Origin: Desulfovibrio sp. Marseille-P6017
Lineage (GTDB): Bacteria > Bacillota_A > Clostridia > Peptostreptococcales > Peptostreptococcaceae
Length of the DNA: 64,000 nt
NCBI GenBank assembly: GCA_900604495.1
Contig: UWOR01000004.1
Location: 222,362-286,361, forward strand
Direction of reading: 5' to 3'
The notes beneath the pieces are model-generated. The model saw only the letters and a list, made by a program, of their open reading frames with translations, made no database searches and had not been told where the DNA came from. The position numbers were made by a program, and so were the translations under genes. Below are positions 1 through 7,653 of the stretch, piece after piece. Numbering within the stretch: the first letter of the stretch is position 1; each line of letters begins with the position of its first letter.

Positions 1-1071
1 TAATATTAAACCTCTTTTTTGTCTATCTTCTGGTATATTTTTTATACCTTTTTTGAAAACTTCTATAGGCTTATTATTTATAACTTCATGTCCATTTATT
101 TTTATACTTCCAGATTCAGATTTTCTAAGTCCAGTAAGGGCTTCTACTAATTCAGATTGTCCATTACCATCTATACCTGCTATACCTAGTATTTCACCAG
201 CCCTAACTTCTAATGATAATCCATCAACAGCTGCTATATTTCTATTATCTCTTACTACTAAATCTTCAATTGATAAAACAACATCACCTAACTTAGGTTC
301 ATCTTTATCTACTTTGAAGTTTACTTCTCTACCTACCATCATTGCTGCTAAGTCATCTTCGCTTGTTTCTGAAACCTTAACTGTATCTATATATTTACCT
401 CTTCTTATTATAGTACAGTAATCAGCTGCTGCTTTTATTTCTTTTAACTTATGAGTTATTATTATTACAGATTTACCTTCTTTAGTTAAATTTCTTATAA
501 TTTGCATAAGCTCATTTATTTCTTGAGGTGTAAGAACAGCAGTCGGCTCATCAAGTATTAATATCTCAGCTCCTCTATATAAGGCTTTTAATATTTCTAC
601 TCTTTGTTGCATACCTACAGTTATATCTTCAACCTTTGCATTTGGATCTACATATAGTCCATATCTTTCCGATAATGCTTTAACATCTTCAGTAGCTTTT
701 TTCATATCTACAGCACCTAAACCTTTAACTGGCTCAGTACCTAGTATTATATTTTGTGCTACTGTGAATGGTTGAACAAGCATAAAGTGTTGATGAACCA
801 TCCCTATCCCATTTTCAATCGCTACATTTGGGTTATCGATATTTACTAATTTTTCATTTATATGTATTTCTCCAGAAGTTGGATGATATAAACCATATAA
901 TATATTCATTAGTGTAGATTTTCCTGCTCCATTTTCTCCTAAAAGAGCATGTACTTCTCCTTTATGTACAGTCAAATCTATATTATCATTTGCCACGAAG
1001 TTTCCGAACTTTTTAGTTATCTTTTTCATCTCAACAACTTTTTGACTGTAATCCACATTACTTTTATTCAT
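1..1071 (-). CDS. Nucleoside/simple-sugar type ABC transporter, double ATP-binding protein (partial, runs off the left edge)
   Basis: This is the ATPase of a BMP-type (NupO/YufO or RbsA-like) importer; it energises uptake at the membrane. The start is the ATG at 1071, with GGAGGG about 10 bases upstream. The first ABC domain has Walker A GENGAGKST at residues 45-53, a family-typical signature VGMQQRVEILKAL and Walker B ILILDEPTAVL. A second, degenerate ABC domain begins near residue 255 (GIAGIDGNGQSE in place of a full Walker A). About 357 residues are present; the rest of domain 2 and presumably the two permeases lie beyond base 1. Two BMP lipoproteins sit immediately upstream, which supports nucleoside or purine uptake. 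It has its own promoter. Confidence 0.93.
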   Translation of the reverse strand, partial: MNKSNVDYSQKVVEMKKITKKFGNFVANDNIDLTVHKGEVHALLGENGAGKSTLMNILYGLYHPTSGEIHINEKLVNIDNPNVAIENGIGMVHQHFMLVQPFTVAQNIILGTEPVKGLGAVDMKKATEDVKALSERYGLYVDPNAKVEDITVGMQQRVEILKALYRGAEILILDEPTAVLTPQEINELMQIIRNLTKEGKSVIIITHKLKEIKAAADYCTIIRRGKYIDTVKVSETSEDDLAAMMVGREVNFKVDKDEPKLGDVVLSIEDLVVRDNRNIAAVDGLSLEVRAGEILGIAGIDGNGQSELVEALTGLRKSESGSIKINGHEVINNKPIEVFKKGIKNIPEDRQKRGLIL

Positions 1072-1112
1072 CGCTCTTTATTACCCTCCTTATTTACTAA
1101 TCAGCACTTTTT

Positions 1113-1141
1113 ATTATACTAAAATATAATTCATATAACAA
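1113..1141 (-). promoter_or_regulatory. SigA-type promoter of the ABC ATPase
   Basis: On the minus strand, -35 TTGTTA (1136-1141) is followed by exactly 17 bases and -10 TATAAT (1113-1118). The ATPase start lies about 40 bases downstream, so the ATPase can be expressed separately from the lipoproteins. Confidence 0.6.
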
Positions 1142-1427
1142 ACTTTTTTCGACATTTTTTTGTATTTTATTTAAAAGATGCACATTATTTAAATTATTTT
1201 AATTAATTTAGCCTCTCTCTTTTATCATTGTTATATACTATTTACAAAATTAGTAAATATAATTGTATATACTTATATATTATCCATAAAACTCCTAATC
1301 TATTTGTTTCATTATGATTAAATTTAATTACATAATTATTTTTAATTAAATTTCATATAAAAAATAATAAACAATAAGTTTTTCATATAATAAATAGTCT
1401 GTATTCTAATTAACTTATTAATTAAAT

Positions 1428-1480
1428 AAGCTTTCTTACAAAATAATTATTTTATTAATAATCATAAAGTAAGAAAGCTT
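1428..1480 (-). terminator. Stem-loop terminator after the first BMP lipoprotein
   Basis: Perfect 12-base arms, AAGCTTTCTTAC (1428-1439) and its complement (1469-1480), lie just past the stop codon at 1486. Confidence 0.65.
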
Positions 1481-1485
1481 TTTAT

Positions 1486-2529
1486 CTATTTATTATTAGG
1501 ATATGTTTTTTCAAATTCATCCTTAGTTGCTGGAACTTTTATATCTCCAGATTTTACTTTGTTTTTAATTTCATTGACATAATCTAATATATCCTGAGGA
1601 ACATTATCTTTTGTAGTTGGTGCTATTCCAACACCTTCAGTTTCTAAAGTACTTACTATTACTTTTCCACCTTCATATTTTCCTTCTAATAAATCTTTTG
1701 ATATATTATATACTGTTACATCTACATTTTTCATAGCAGATGTAATTACATTTTTGGGTGCTAGTTTATTTTGATCTTGATCAACACCTATTGCCATTTT
1801 ATTATTTTCTTTAGCTGCCTCTATAGCTCCTGTTCCACATGCACCTGCTGCTGTAAATATTACATCTACTCCATCTGTATGCATTTGGTTTGCTATTGAT
1901 TTTCCTAAAGCTGAATCAGTGTAACTATTTGTATACTGAGTGGATATTTTAGCTTCTGGATTAGAGTCCAACACACCAGCCTTATAACCATATTCAAATT
2001 TACTTATTACTTCACTTTCCATACCTCCAATAAATCCTACTTTTCCAGTTTTAGTCATTTTACCTGCTATTAATCCTGTTAAATATGATGACTCATTATC
2101 TGCAAATAATAATGAATCTACATTTTTTGCATCTACCTGTGTATCTATTATAGCAAAGTTATTATCTGGATAGTTTTTAGAAGCTTCTTTAATTGCATTT
2201 TCTAACTTATATCCAACTCCAATTATTAAATCCATCTCTTCATCTACAAAAGTTTCTACATTTGGAGTATAATCAGCATCTTGTTTAGACTCAAGATATT
2301 TAACATTAACTTTATCACCATATTCTTTTTTTAGTCTTTGAAGACCTTCCCATGCTGATTGATTAAAAGATTCATCATTTACTCCACCTGTATCTGTTAC
2401 CATTCCGATTTTTATAACATTTGATGAATTACCTGATGAGCTTTCATTACCTTTGTTGCTACACCCAACCATCATAGATGTTGATAAAATTAAAGATGTT
2501 GTAAAGGTTAACAGTTTTTTTAATTTCAT
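1486..2529 (-). CDS. BMP family ABC transporter substrate-binding lipoprotein (copy A)
   Basis: An extracytoplasmic, lipid-anchored binding protein of the BMP/PnrA (Med) family, which binds purine nucleosides in characterised members. The start is taken at ATG 2529 because AAGGAGG lies directly in front of it; the longer frame from 2577 would translate the ribosome-binding site. The signal peptide ends in the lipobox MVGC (Cys23). Family motifs include MVTDTGGVNDESFNQSAWEG near residue 42 and a C-terminal EGVGIAPT. The mature part is 347 aa in all, the usual length. It is a close paralog of the next gene upstream; the two are separated by a very strong hairpin, and the ABC ATPase follows. Confidence 0.93.
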   Translation of the reverse strand: MKLKKLLTFTTSLILSTSMMVGCSNKGNESSSGNSSNVIKIGMVTDTGGVNDESFNQSAWEGLQRLKKEYGDKVNVKYLESKQDADYTPNVETFVDEEMDLIIGVGYKLENAIKEASKNYPDNNFAIIDTQVDAKNVDSLLFADNESSYLTGLIAGKMTKTGKVGFIGGMESEVISKFEYGYKAGVLDSNPEAKISTQYTNSYTDSALGKSIANQMHTDGVDVIFTAAGACGTGAIEAAKENNKMAIGVDQDQNKLAPKNVITSAMKNVDVTVYNISKDLLEGKYEGGKVIVSTLETEGVGIAPTTKDNVPQDILDYVNEIKNKVKSGDIKVPATKDEFEKTYPNNK

Positions 2530-2595
2530 ACTTATACCTCCTTGAAAGAAATTTATGTATAATTGTAGGTTTCTCATTTTATAATTCTTTTATCC

Positions 2596-2661
2596 AATAA
2601 TTTATATAAAGAAAAAAACTACCCTAAACTTAGGGTAGTTTTTTTCTTTATATAAATTATT
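2596..2661. terminator. 32-bp perfect palindromic hairpin between the two BMP genes
   Basis: The arms at 2596-2627 and 2630-2661 are exact reverse complements over 32 bases, with core ACTACCCTAA and A7/T7 flanks. It lies 4 bases past the stop of copy B (2665) and works as a symmetric intrinsic terminator. It probably makes copy B more abundant than copy A. Confidence 0.85.
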
Positions 2662-2664
2662 TAA

Positions 2665-3705
2665 TTAGTTTTGAGCAAATTGAGCTTCAAATTCTTCCTT
2701 AGTTGAAGGAACTTTTATTTCTCCACTCTTTATTTTTTCAGCCATTTCATTTACGTATTTTAATACATCTGGCGCTACATTTTTATCACTAGTTGGAGCT
2801 ATACCAACTCCTCCAGTAGCTAATGTATTAACTATAACTTTTCCACCTTCATAGTTACCTTCTACCATATCTTTACATAAGTTGAATATTGCAACATCTA
2901 TGTTTTTCATAGCTGATGTTAACATATTGTCTGGAGCTAAGTTATATTGATCTGAGTCAACACCTATAGCTTTTTTATTATTTTCCTTAGCAGCCTCTAT
3001 TGCACCTGTTCCAGTTGCACCAGCAGCTGTAAATATTATATCAACTCCGTCGCTGTGCATTTGGTTAGCTATTGATTTCCCTTTAGCAGCATCTGAGAAG
3101 CTGTTTGCATATTGAGATGATACTGTAGCATCTGGGTTTGCAGTTAAGACACCAGCTTTGTATCCATACTCAAATGTACGTAATAAATCACTTTCTATAC
3201 CACCTATAAATGCAACTTTACCAGTTTCAGTCATCTTACCTGCTACTAATCCAGTTAAGAATGAAGATACATTATCTTCAAATGTTAAAGAGTTTACGTT
3301 GTCAGCTTCTACAACAGCATCTATTATAGCAAATTCTTGTTCTGGATAAGACTTAGCAGCGCTTTTTATTGCATCTTCTAATTTATATCCAACACCTACT
3401 ATTAAATCATATTCATCATCTACAAATGTTTCAACATTTGGTGTATAGTCAGCATCTTGAGTTGATTCTAAATACTTAACTTCTACCTTATCTCCATATT
3501 CTTTCTTTAAGTCTTGAAGACCTTCCCAAGCAGATTGGTTGAAAGATTCGTCATTTACTCCACCTGTATCTGTTATCATTCCTATTTTGTATACCTTATC
3601 TTCTGATGATGCATCAGCATCTCCTGAATTTGAACCACATCCTACTAGTAATCCAGCAGTCATAACTGTAGTTAAACCTAGTGCTAATAATTTTTTAAGT
3701 TTCAT
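2665..3705 (-). CDS. BMP family ABC transporter substrate-binding lipoprotein (copy B)
   Basis: A 346-aa lipoprotein of the BMP/PnrA family with lipobox LVGC (Cys23). The motif MITDTGGVNDESFNQSAWEG and the C-terminal GGVGIAPTS match copy A, so the pair is a tandem duplication. It probably captures purine nucleosides for the ABC transporter encoded downstream. The start at 3705 has TTGGAGGAAATTT directly upstream. It is the first gene of the cluster and is followed by a 32-bp hairpin, so it is likely the major product. Confidence 0.93.
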   Translation of the reverse strand: MKLKKLLALGLTTVMTAGLLVGCGSNSGDADASSEDKVYKIGMITDTGGVNDESFNQSAWEGLQDLKKEYGDKVEVKYLESTQDADYTPNVETFVDDEYDLIVGVGYKLEDAIKSAAKSYPEQEFAIIDAVVEADNVNSLTFEDNVSSFLTGLVAGKMTETGKVAFIGGIESDLLRTFEYGYKAGVLTANPDATVSSQYANSFSDAAKGKSIANQMHSDGVDIIFTAAGATGTGAIEAAKENNKKAIGVDSDQYNLAPDNMLTSAMKNIDVAIFNLCKDMVEGNYEGGKVIVNTLATGGVGIAPTSDKNVAPDVLKYVNEMAEKIKSGEIKVPSTKEEFEAQFAQN

Positions 3706-4023
3706 AAATTTCCTCCAAATTATTCTATATATGTAATAATTAACTCCATTCTACACTATTTTTTCTTTTTTAGCCATACTTTTTATGTATTTTTTTTAAT
3801 TTTTTTGTAAATATGTGTTGCACTTAATAGTTAGAAGTCTAATTAGTATGTGTTTTTATGCCCTTTATTACATACTATTTATTATTTTAGTTATTTTTCT
3901 AACTTTTATATATTCTTAATAGTAATAATTATAATTCATTTATATATTTTCTATAAAAAATTAAAATAGATGATATCAAAATATAATTTATTTTAAGACC
4001 ATCTATTTTATATATTCTACATT
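3706..4023. other. Intergenic region upstream of BMP copy B, no gene
   Basis: AT-rich, 318 bases. It contains the terminator of degV at 3962-4010 and must hold the BMP copy B promoter; TAGAAT on the minus strand near 3754 is a possible -10, but no good -35 accompanies it. No purine-riboswitch core was recognised. Confidence 0.5.
3962..4010 (-). terminator. Terminator after degV-family gene
   Basis: Inverted repeat TAAAATAGATG (3962-3972) / CATCTATTTTA (4000-4010), 13 bases past the stop at 4024. Confidence 0.55.
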
Positions 4024-4869
4024 TTATTTTTTAAAAGTTAAAATTCCTGTTACTCCTGGACCTGAGTGTGAACCTATACAAGTACCAACCATAAAGAATT
4101 GTATATCCTTTGGATTTAATTCTTCTTTTGCAGCTTCTATTAATTTTAATTTTTCTTTTTCATCATCACTATATCCTATGTAAATAACTTGATCCGATAA
4201 GTCATCACCACAATTCTCCTTTATCAGTTCAATCATCTTAGATACAACATTTTTTTTACCTCTAACTTGAGTTACAGGAGATACAAGTCCATCTTTTACA
4301 TCTAATATAGGTTTTATATTTAATATATTTGCTATAGTTGCTTTTGTTGACGATATCCTACCACCTTTTTGCAGATATTCCAATGTATCTACTGAAAATA
4401 ATAAATAGGATTTTTCTCTTAAATTTTGAAGCCTTTGAATTATCTCTTCTCCAGTTTTACCTTCATTTGCTAACCTAGCTGCTTCTACAACTAAAACACC
4501 TATTCCATAAGAAAAACTTTGTGAATCATACATATAAATCTTTCCATCTATATCATTCTTAGCCATATTAGCACTTTGATACGTTCCTGTTGCAGTAGAT
4601 GAACCTGCAACATAAAGTACTTCTTTCCCCTGATTTACGTACTTTGTAAAAACTTCTTTAAATTGAGCGTAAGTAGCTTGAGATGTTTTCGGATATATGT
4701 GTTCTTTTCTTAATCTCTTATAAAATTCTTCTTTTGCAATATCTATCCCATCTTTATATTCTTTTCCATCTATAATTACAGTAAGTGGAATTACTTCTAT
4801 ATCATATTTATTAACCAATTCTATAGATATATCAGATAAACTATCACATACAATTTTTAAGTTACTCAT
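4024..4869 (-). CDS. DegV family protein (fatty-acid binding)
   Basis: A 281-aa cytosolic protein of the DegV/FakB fold. Family members bind a fatty acid, and FakB types present it to the kinase FakA. The N-terminus KIVCDSLSDIS, the segment AGSSTATGTYQSAN near residue 87 and the C-terminal GSHSGPGVTGI are typical DegV motifs. The start at ATG 4869 has GAGGGGG upstream. No fakA lies nearby, so a role in phospholipid synthesis is a family inference. It lies 51 bases downstream of trmL and may be co-transcribed with it. Confidence 0.88.
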   Translation of the reverse strand: MSNLKIVCDSLSDISIELVNKYDIEVIPLTVIIDGKEYKDGIDIAKEEFYKRLRKEHIYPKTSQATYAQFKEVFTKYVNQGKEVLYVAGSSTATGTYQSANMAKNDIDGKIYMYDSQSFSYGIGVLVVEAARLANEGKTGEEIIQRLQNLREKSYLLFSVDTLEYLQKGGRISSTKATIANILNIKPILDVKDGLVSPVTQVRGKKNVVSKMIELIKENCGDDLSDQVIYIGYSDDEKEKLKLIEAAKEELNPKDIQFFMVGTCIGSHSGPGVTGILTFKK

Positions 4870-4920
4870 TATACATTATACCCCCTCATCAAATTATACT
4901 TTACATTCTATATTTTAAAT

Positions 4921-5391
4921 TTACTTCATATTTGGATACCCAATTTGTCTTAAAGCCTCAAATACAGCTATCGCAACTGCATTTGATAAGTTTAACGATC
5001 TTGCTCTTTCATGATCTAACATAGGTATTCTCATACAAGTTTCTGGATTTTCCTTTAATAAATCTTCAGGTAATCCTTTCGTTTCTTTACCAAATACTAA
5101 AAATGAATTTTCTACAAAATTCATATCTGAGTGGAAATTATTTGTTTTAGTTGTTGAATAGAAAAATACACCATCTGGATTTTTTTCTTTTACTTCTTCA
5201 AAACTGTCATAATACTGAATATTTGCTATATCCCAGTAATCTAACCCACTTCTTTTTAAATATTTATCTTCTAACGAAAATCCTAATGGTCTAACTAAAT
5301 GCAATGTAGATCCTGTAGCTGCACATGTTCTCAATATATTACCAGTATTTTGTGGTATTTCTGGCTCTACTAAAACTATATTTAATGACAT
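4921..5391 (-). CDS. trmL: tRNA (cytidine/uridine-2'-O-)methyltransferase TrmL (SpoU family)
   Basis: A SPOUT methyltransferase that 2'-O-methylates position 34 of tRNA-Leu isoacceptors in known members. The start is set at ATG 5391 because TAGGAGGATTAGT precedes it; the frame upstream of this (from 5409) would cover the binding site. The product is 156 aa, typical for the family. Motif 1 is VLVEPEIPQNTGNILRTCAA, motif 2 is FGKETKGLP and motif 3 is MLDHERARSLNLSNAVAIAV. These make the SAM-binding trefoil knot. Confidence 0.93.
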   Translation of the reverse strand: MSLNIVLVEPEIPQNTGNILRTCAATGSTLHLVRPLGFSLEDKYLKRSGLDYWDIANIQYYDSFEEVKEKNPDGVFFYSTTKTNNFHSDMNFVENSFLVFGKETKGLPEDLLKENPETCMRIPMLDHERARSLNLSNAVAIAVFEALRQIGYPNMK

Positions 5392-5508
5392 ACTAATCCT
5401 CCTAGCCAATTTAAAAACTTTTTATTTAAACTTTGATTTTGGTTTTATTTTCTAAATATTATTATATCAGAAAATATTTATAATCACACTATTACTTACT
5501 ATTAGAAA

Positions 5509-6894
5509 TTATACATATTCCGTAAATATATTTAAACCCTTATAATGTGGTTGTTTATGTTCTTCTTTTTTCTTTGAACCATTAATTATAACTTTATCCA
5601 TAGGAGGATAAAAACTATTATATATAAGCTCTTTTCTTTCTTGGGATTCAGATTTATATATCCTAAATGTACTAACTTTATATCCTATCCTTCCATCTTG
5701 TTCTACAACTCTTTCTCCTTCATATAAATCTTTACTTTCTTTCTCAATAGTTTTATTTGGAAGAGTTTCTGTTACTTCTGTTATTATCTCTATTTCTTTC
5801 TTATCCTCTTTATTTCCATAAATTGTAGAAACTATTCTATTATCAAAAACTTCATTATAAATAAGGACAGGTGTATTAAATTTATTTCTAAATTTAAAAT
5901 CTATATCACCTAGTGATACTGTAGCATCTCTTCCTTTTGAAATATATGCACTTGGTATACTATGATTTTTTACATTAGTTATATTCATACCCGCATAAAG
6001 TGCTGCATTATATATAGTACTAGATACTTGGCAAATTCCTCCACCCAATCCTTTTTCTACTTTGCCATTTATAATTACAGGAGCTTCCTTCATCTCCTTT
6101 GCTGCTTTAGATTTTATAATTATAGAGTTAAAAGAAAATTCCTCATCTTTTCCAATAAGTATATTTTTTGTAGCATTTGATGCAATTTTTATATTTTCAA
6201 CCCTATTTATAACTTTAGGATTAAAATATGTTTCATAAGTTCCTAATACAGTATCTATTTTAGATAACTCATCTTCTTTATATTTTGGTTCAATGTTTTG
6301 TTCTGGTATATCTATTGAATTGACATAAATATCTTCAAAGCTTTGTATAAACTTTTCTTTTAAAATATCTTTATTTATATTTCTCCCATATACTTCTTTT
6401 GTTTTTACAAATTTTCCATTATCTACCCTTATAGTAGCATTAACTGGAGATATATATAATTCATTACCAATATTCTCTATGCATTCATTTAATTTTTGGT
6501 CATCATAATTATATTTTAAGGTTATTATTTTTTTCTTACCTAAATCTAAATTTATTTTAACTTTAATATCTTCAAGGAATTTATTTTCCTTACATACATT
6601 ATAGGCTTCATCAATAGCTTCATTTACCATATAACTTACACCTAAATCATTCTTATTTATATTATAATTGCCTTCACTAAACTTTAAAATTAATTCATTA
6701 TTTTCATTTATTACTTTAGTAATTTTATCCTTCGCTTCTTTTTTGCTTAAGTTAGATAAGTCTATGTCCTCTACATATATATTTTTATGAATTTTACCTT
6801 CTCTTTCAAAACCTTGTACTAACTTTATATTTCCTAAAAAAAATATAGCTACTATTAATAATGATATAATTTTATTTTTTTTCAAGGTTGTCAT
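5509..6894 (-). CDS. VanW family protein with N-terminal peptidoglycan-binding-like region
   Basis: A membrane-anchored surface protein: an N-terminal hydrophobic segment (residues 8-25) is followed by a domain like PG_binding_4 (about 40-200) and a VanW domain (about 230-360) with KVEKGLGGGICQVSSTIYNA and the TVSLGDIDFKFRN stretch. A C-terminal G5-like region follows. The VanW function is not known in detail; it occurs in vancomycin-resistance clusters and in many clostridial cell-surface proteins. The start is ambiguous: ATG at 6915, ATG at 6894 or TTG at 6885. AAGAAGGG lies directly before 6894. It overlaps the 3' end of nth by about 23 bases, so the two are translationally coupled. Confidence 0.85.
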   Translation of the reverse strand: MTTLKKNKIISLLIVAIFFLGNIKLVQGFEREGKIHKNIYVEDIDLSNLSKKEAKDKITKVINENNELILKFSEGNYNINKNDLGVSYMVNEAIDEAYNVCKENKFLEDIKVKINLDLGKKKIITLKYNYDDQKLNECIENIGNELYISPVNATIRVDNGKFVKTKEVYGRNINKDILKEKFIQSFEDIYVNSIDIPEQNIEPKYKEDELSKIDTVLGTYETYFNPKVINRVENIKIASNATKNILIGKDEEFSFNSIIIKSKAAKEMKEAPVIINGKVEKGLGGGICQVSSTIYNAALYAGMNITNVKNHSIPSAYISKGRDATVSLGDIDFKFRNKFNTPVLIYNEVFDNRIVSTIYGNKEDKKEIEIITEVTETLPNKTIEKESKDLYEGERVVEQDGRIGYKVSTFRIYKSESQERKELIYNSFYPPMDKVIINGSKKKEEHKQPHYKGLNIFTEYV

Positions 6895-7516
6895 TCCCTT
6901 CTTTATAATAGTCACAATAGCTTTTTATATGGCAATCACCACACTCTGGCTTTCTAGCTTTACATATCCTCCTTCCATGAAAGATTAATAAATGATGAGA
7001 GTGTGACCATCTTTGTTTTGGTATAGTATTCATAAGTGCAAATTCAGTTTTTTCTGGAGTAGTAGTATGTACTATTCCTATTCTATTTGCAACTCTAAAA
7101 ACATGAGTATCTACAGCTATTGCAGGTACATTAAATGCATTACTTAATACAACACCAGCTGTTTTTCTTCCTACACCAGGAAGTTTTACTAGTTCCTCAA
7201 ATGTATTTGGAACTTGTCCATCATATTCCTCACATATAATTTTGGATGTTAGCTTTATTTTTTCTGCCTTACTTTTATATAATCCACATGTTTTTATTTC
7301 TTTGATAATTTCATCAACACTTAATTTATTGAAATCATATGGTGTATTATATTTTTTAAACATTTTACCTGTAACAATATTAACTCTTATATCTGTACAT
7401 TGAGCTGACAATATTGTTGCTATTAATAATTCAAATGGAGTTGTATAATCTAACTCACATTTTGCATCAGGATATAATTCCTCTAGTTTATCTAATATTT
7501 CATTTACATCTTTCAT
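6872..7516 (-). CDS. nth: Endonuclease III (DNA glycosylase/AP lyase)
   Basis: Removes oxidised pyrimidines from DNA and cleaves the resulting AP site. The 214-aa protein has the helix-hairpin-helix LPGVGRKTAG with catalytic Lys118, the catalytic Asp136 in VDTHVFRV, and a C-terminal 4Fe-4S loop with the standard spacing C185-x6-C192-x2-C195-x5-C201. It is full length. Its 3' end overlaps the start of the VanW-family gene. Confidence 0.97.
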   Translation of the reverse strand: MKDVNEILDKLEELYPDAKCELDYTTPFELLIATILSAQCTDIRVNIVTGKMFKKYNTPYDFNKLSVDEIIKEIKTCGLYKSKAEKIKLTSKIICEEYDGQVPNTFEELVKLPGVGRKTAGVVLSNAFNVPAIAVDTHVFRVANRIGIVHTTTPEKTEFALMNTIPKQRWSHSHHLLIFHGRRICKARKPECGDCHIKSYCDYYKEGNDNLEKK

Positions 7517-7580
7517 AGTTTTATTCCCCTTTAATTTAACTTATTATTTATATTATCTATCAAATTTCCTAATCTATTAC

Positions 7581-7624
7581 AAATAAAAAAAGCAAAAACT
7601 TTACAGTTCCTGCTTTTTTATTTT
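7581..7624 (-). terminator. Terminator after the Lon-family gene
   Basis: AAATAAAAAAAGCA (7581-7594) pairs with TGCTTTTTTATTTT (7611-7624), with one mismatch, 30 bases past the stop at 7654. Confidence 0.55.
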
Positions 7625-7653
7625 ATATATTACCCTTAATTTTACAGTATAAA

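Larger units (their letters stand above)
1072..1485. other. Intergenic region between ATPase and BMP lipoprotein, no gene
   Basis: A stretch of 414 bases with no convincing coding frame. It holds a minus-strand promoter close to the ATPase and the terminator of the upstream BMP gene. The middle part is AT-rich and shows nothing else that I can support. Confidence 0.7.

Noticed and set aside
53..421. 122-codon plus-strand frame
   Set aside because: Antisense to the well-supported ABC ATPase.
3706..4023. Possible purine riboswitch ahead of the BMP genes
   Set aside because: No conserved purine aptamer loops or three-way junction could be drawn; only AT-rich sequence and a terminator.
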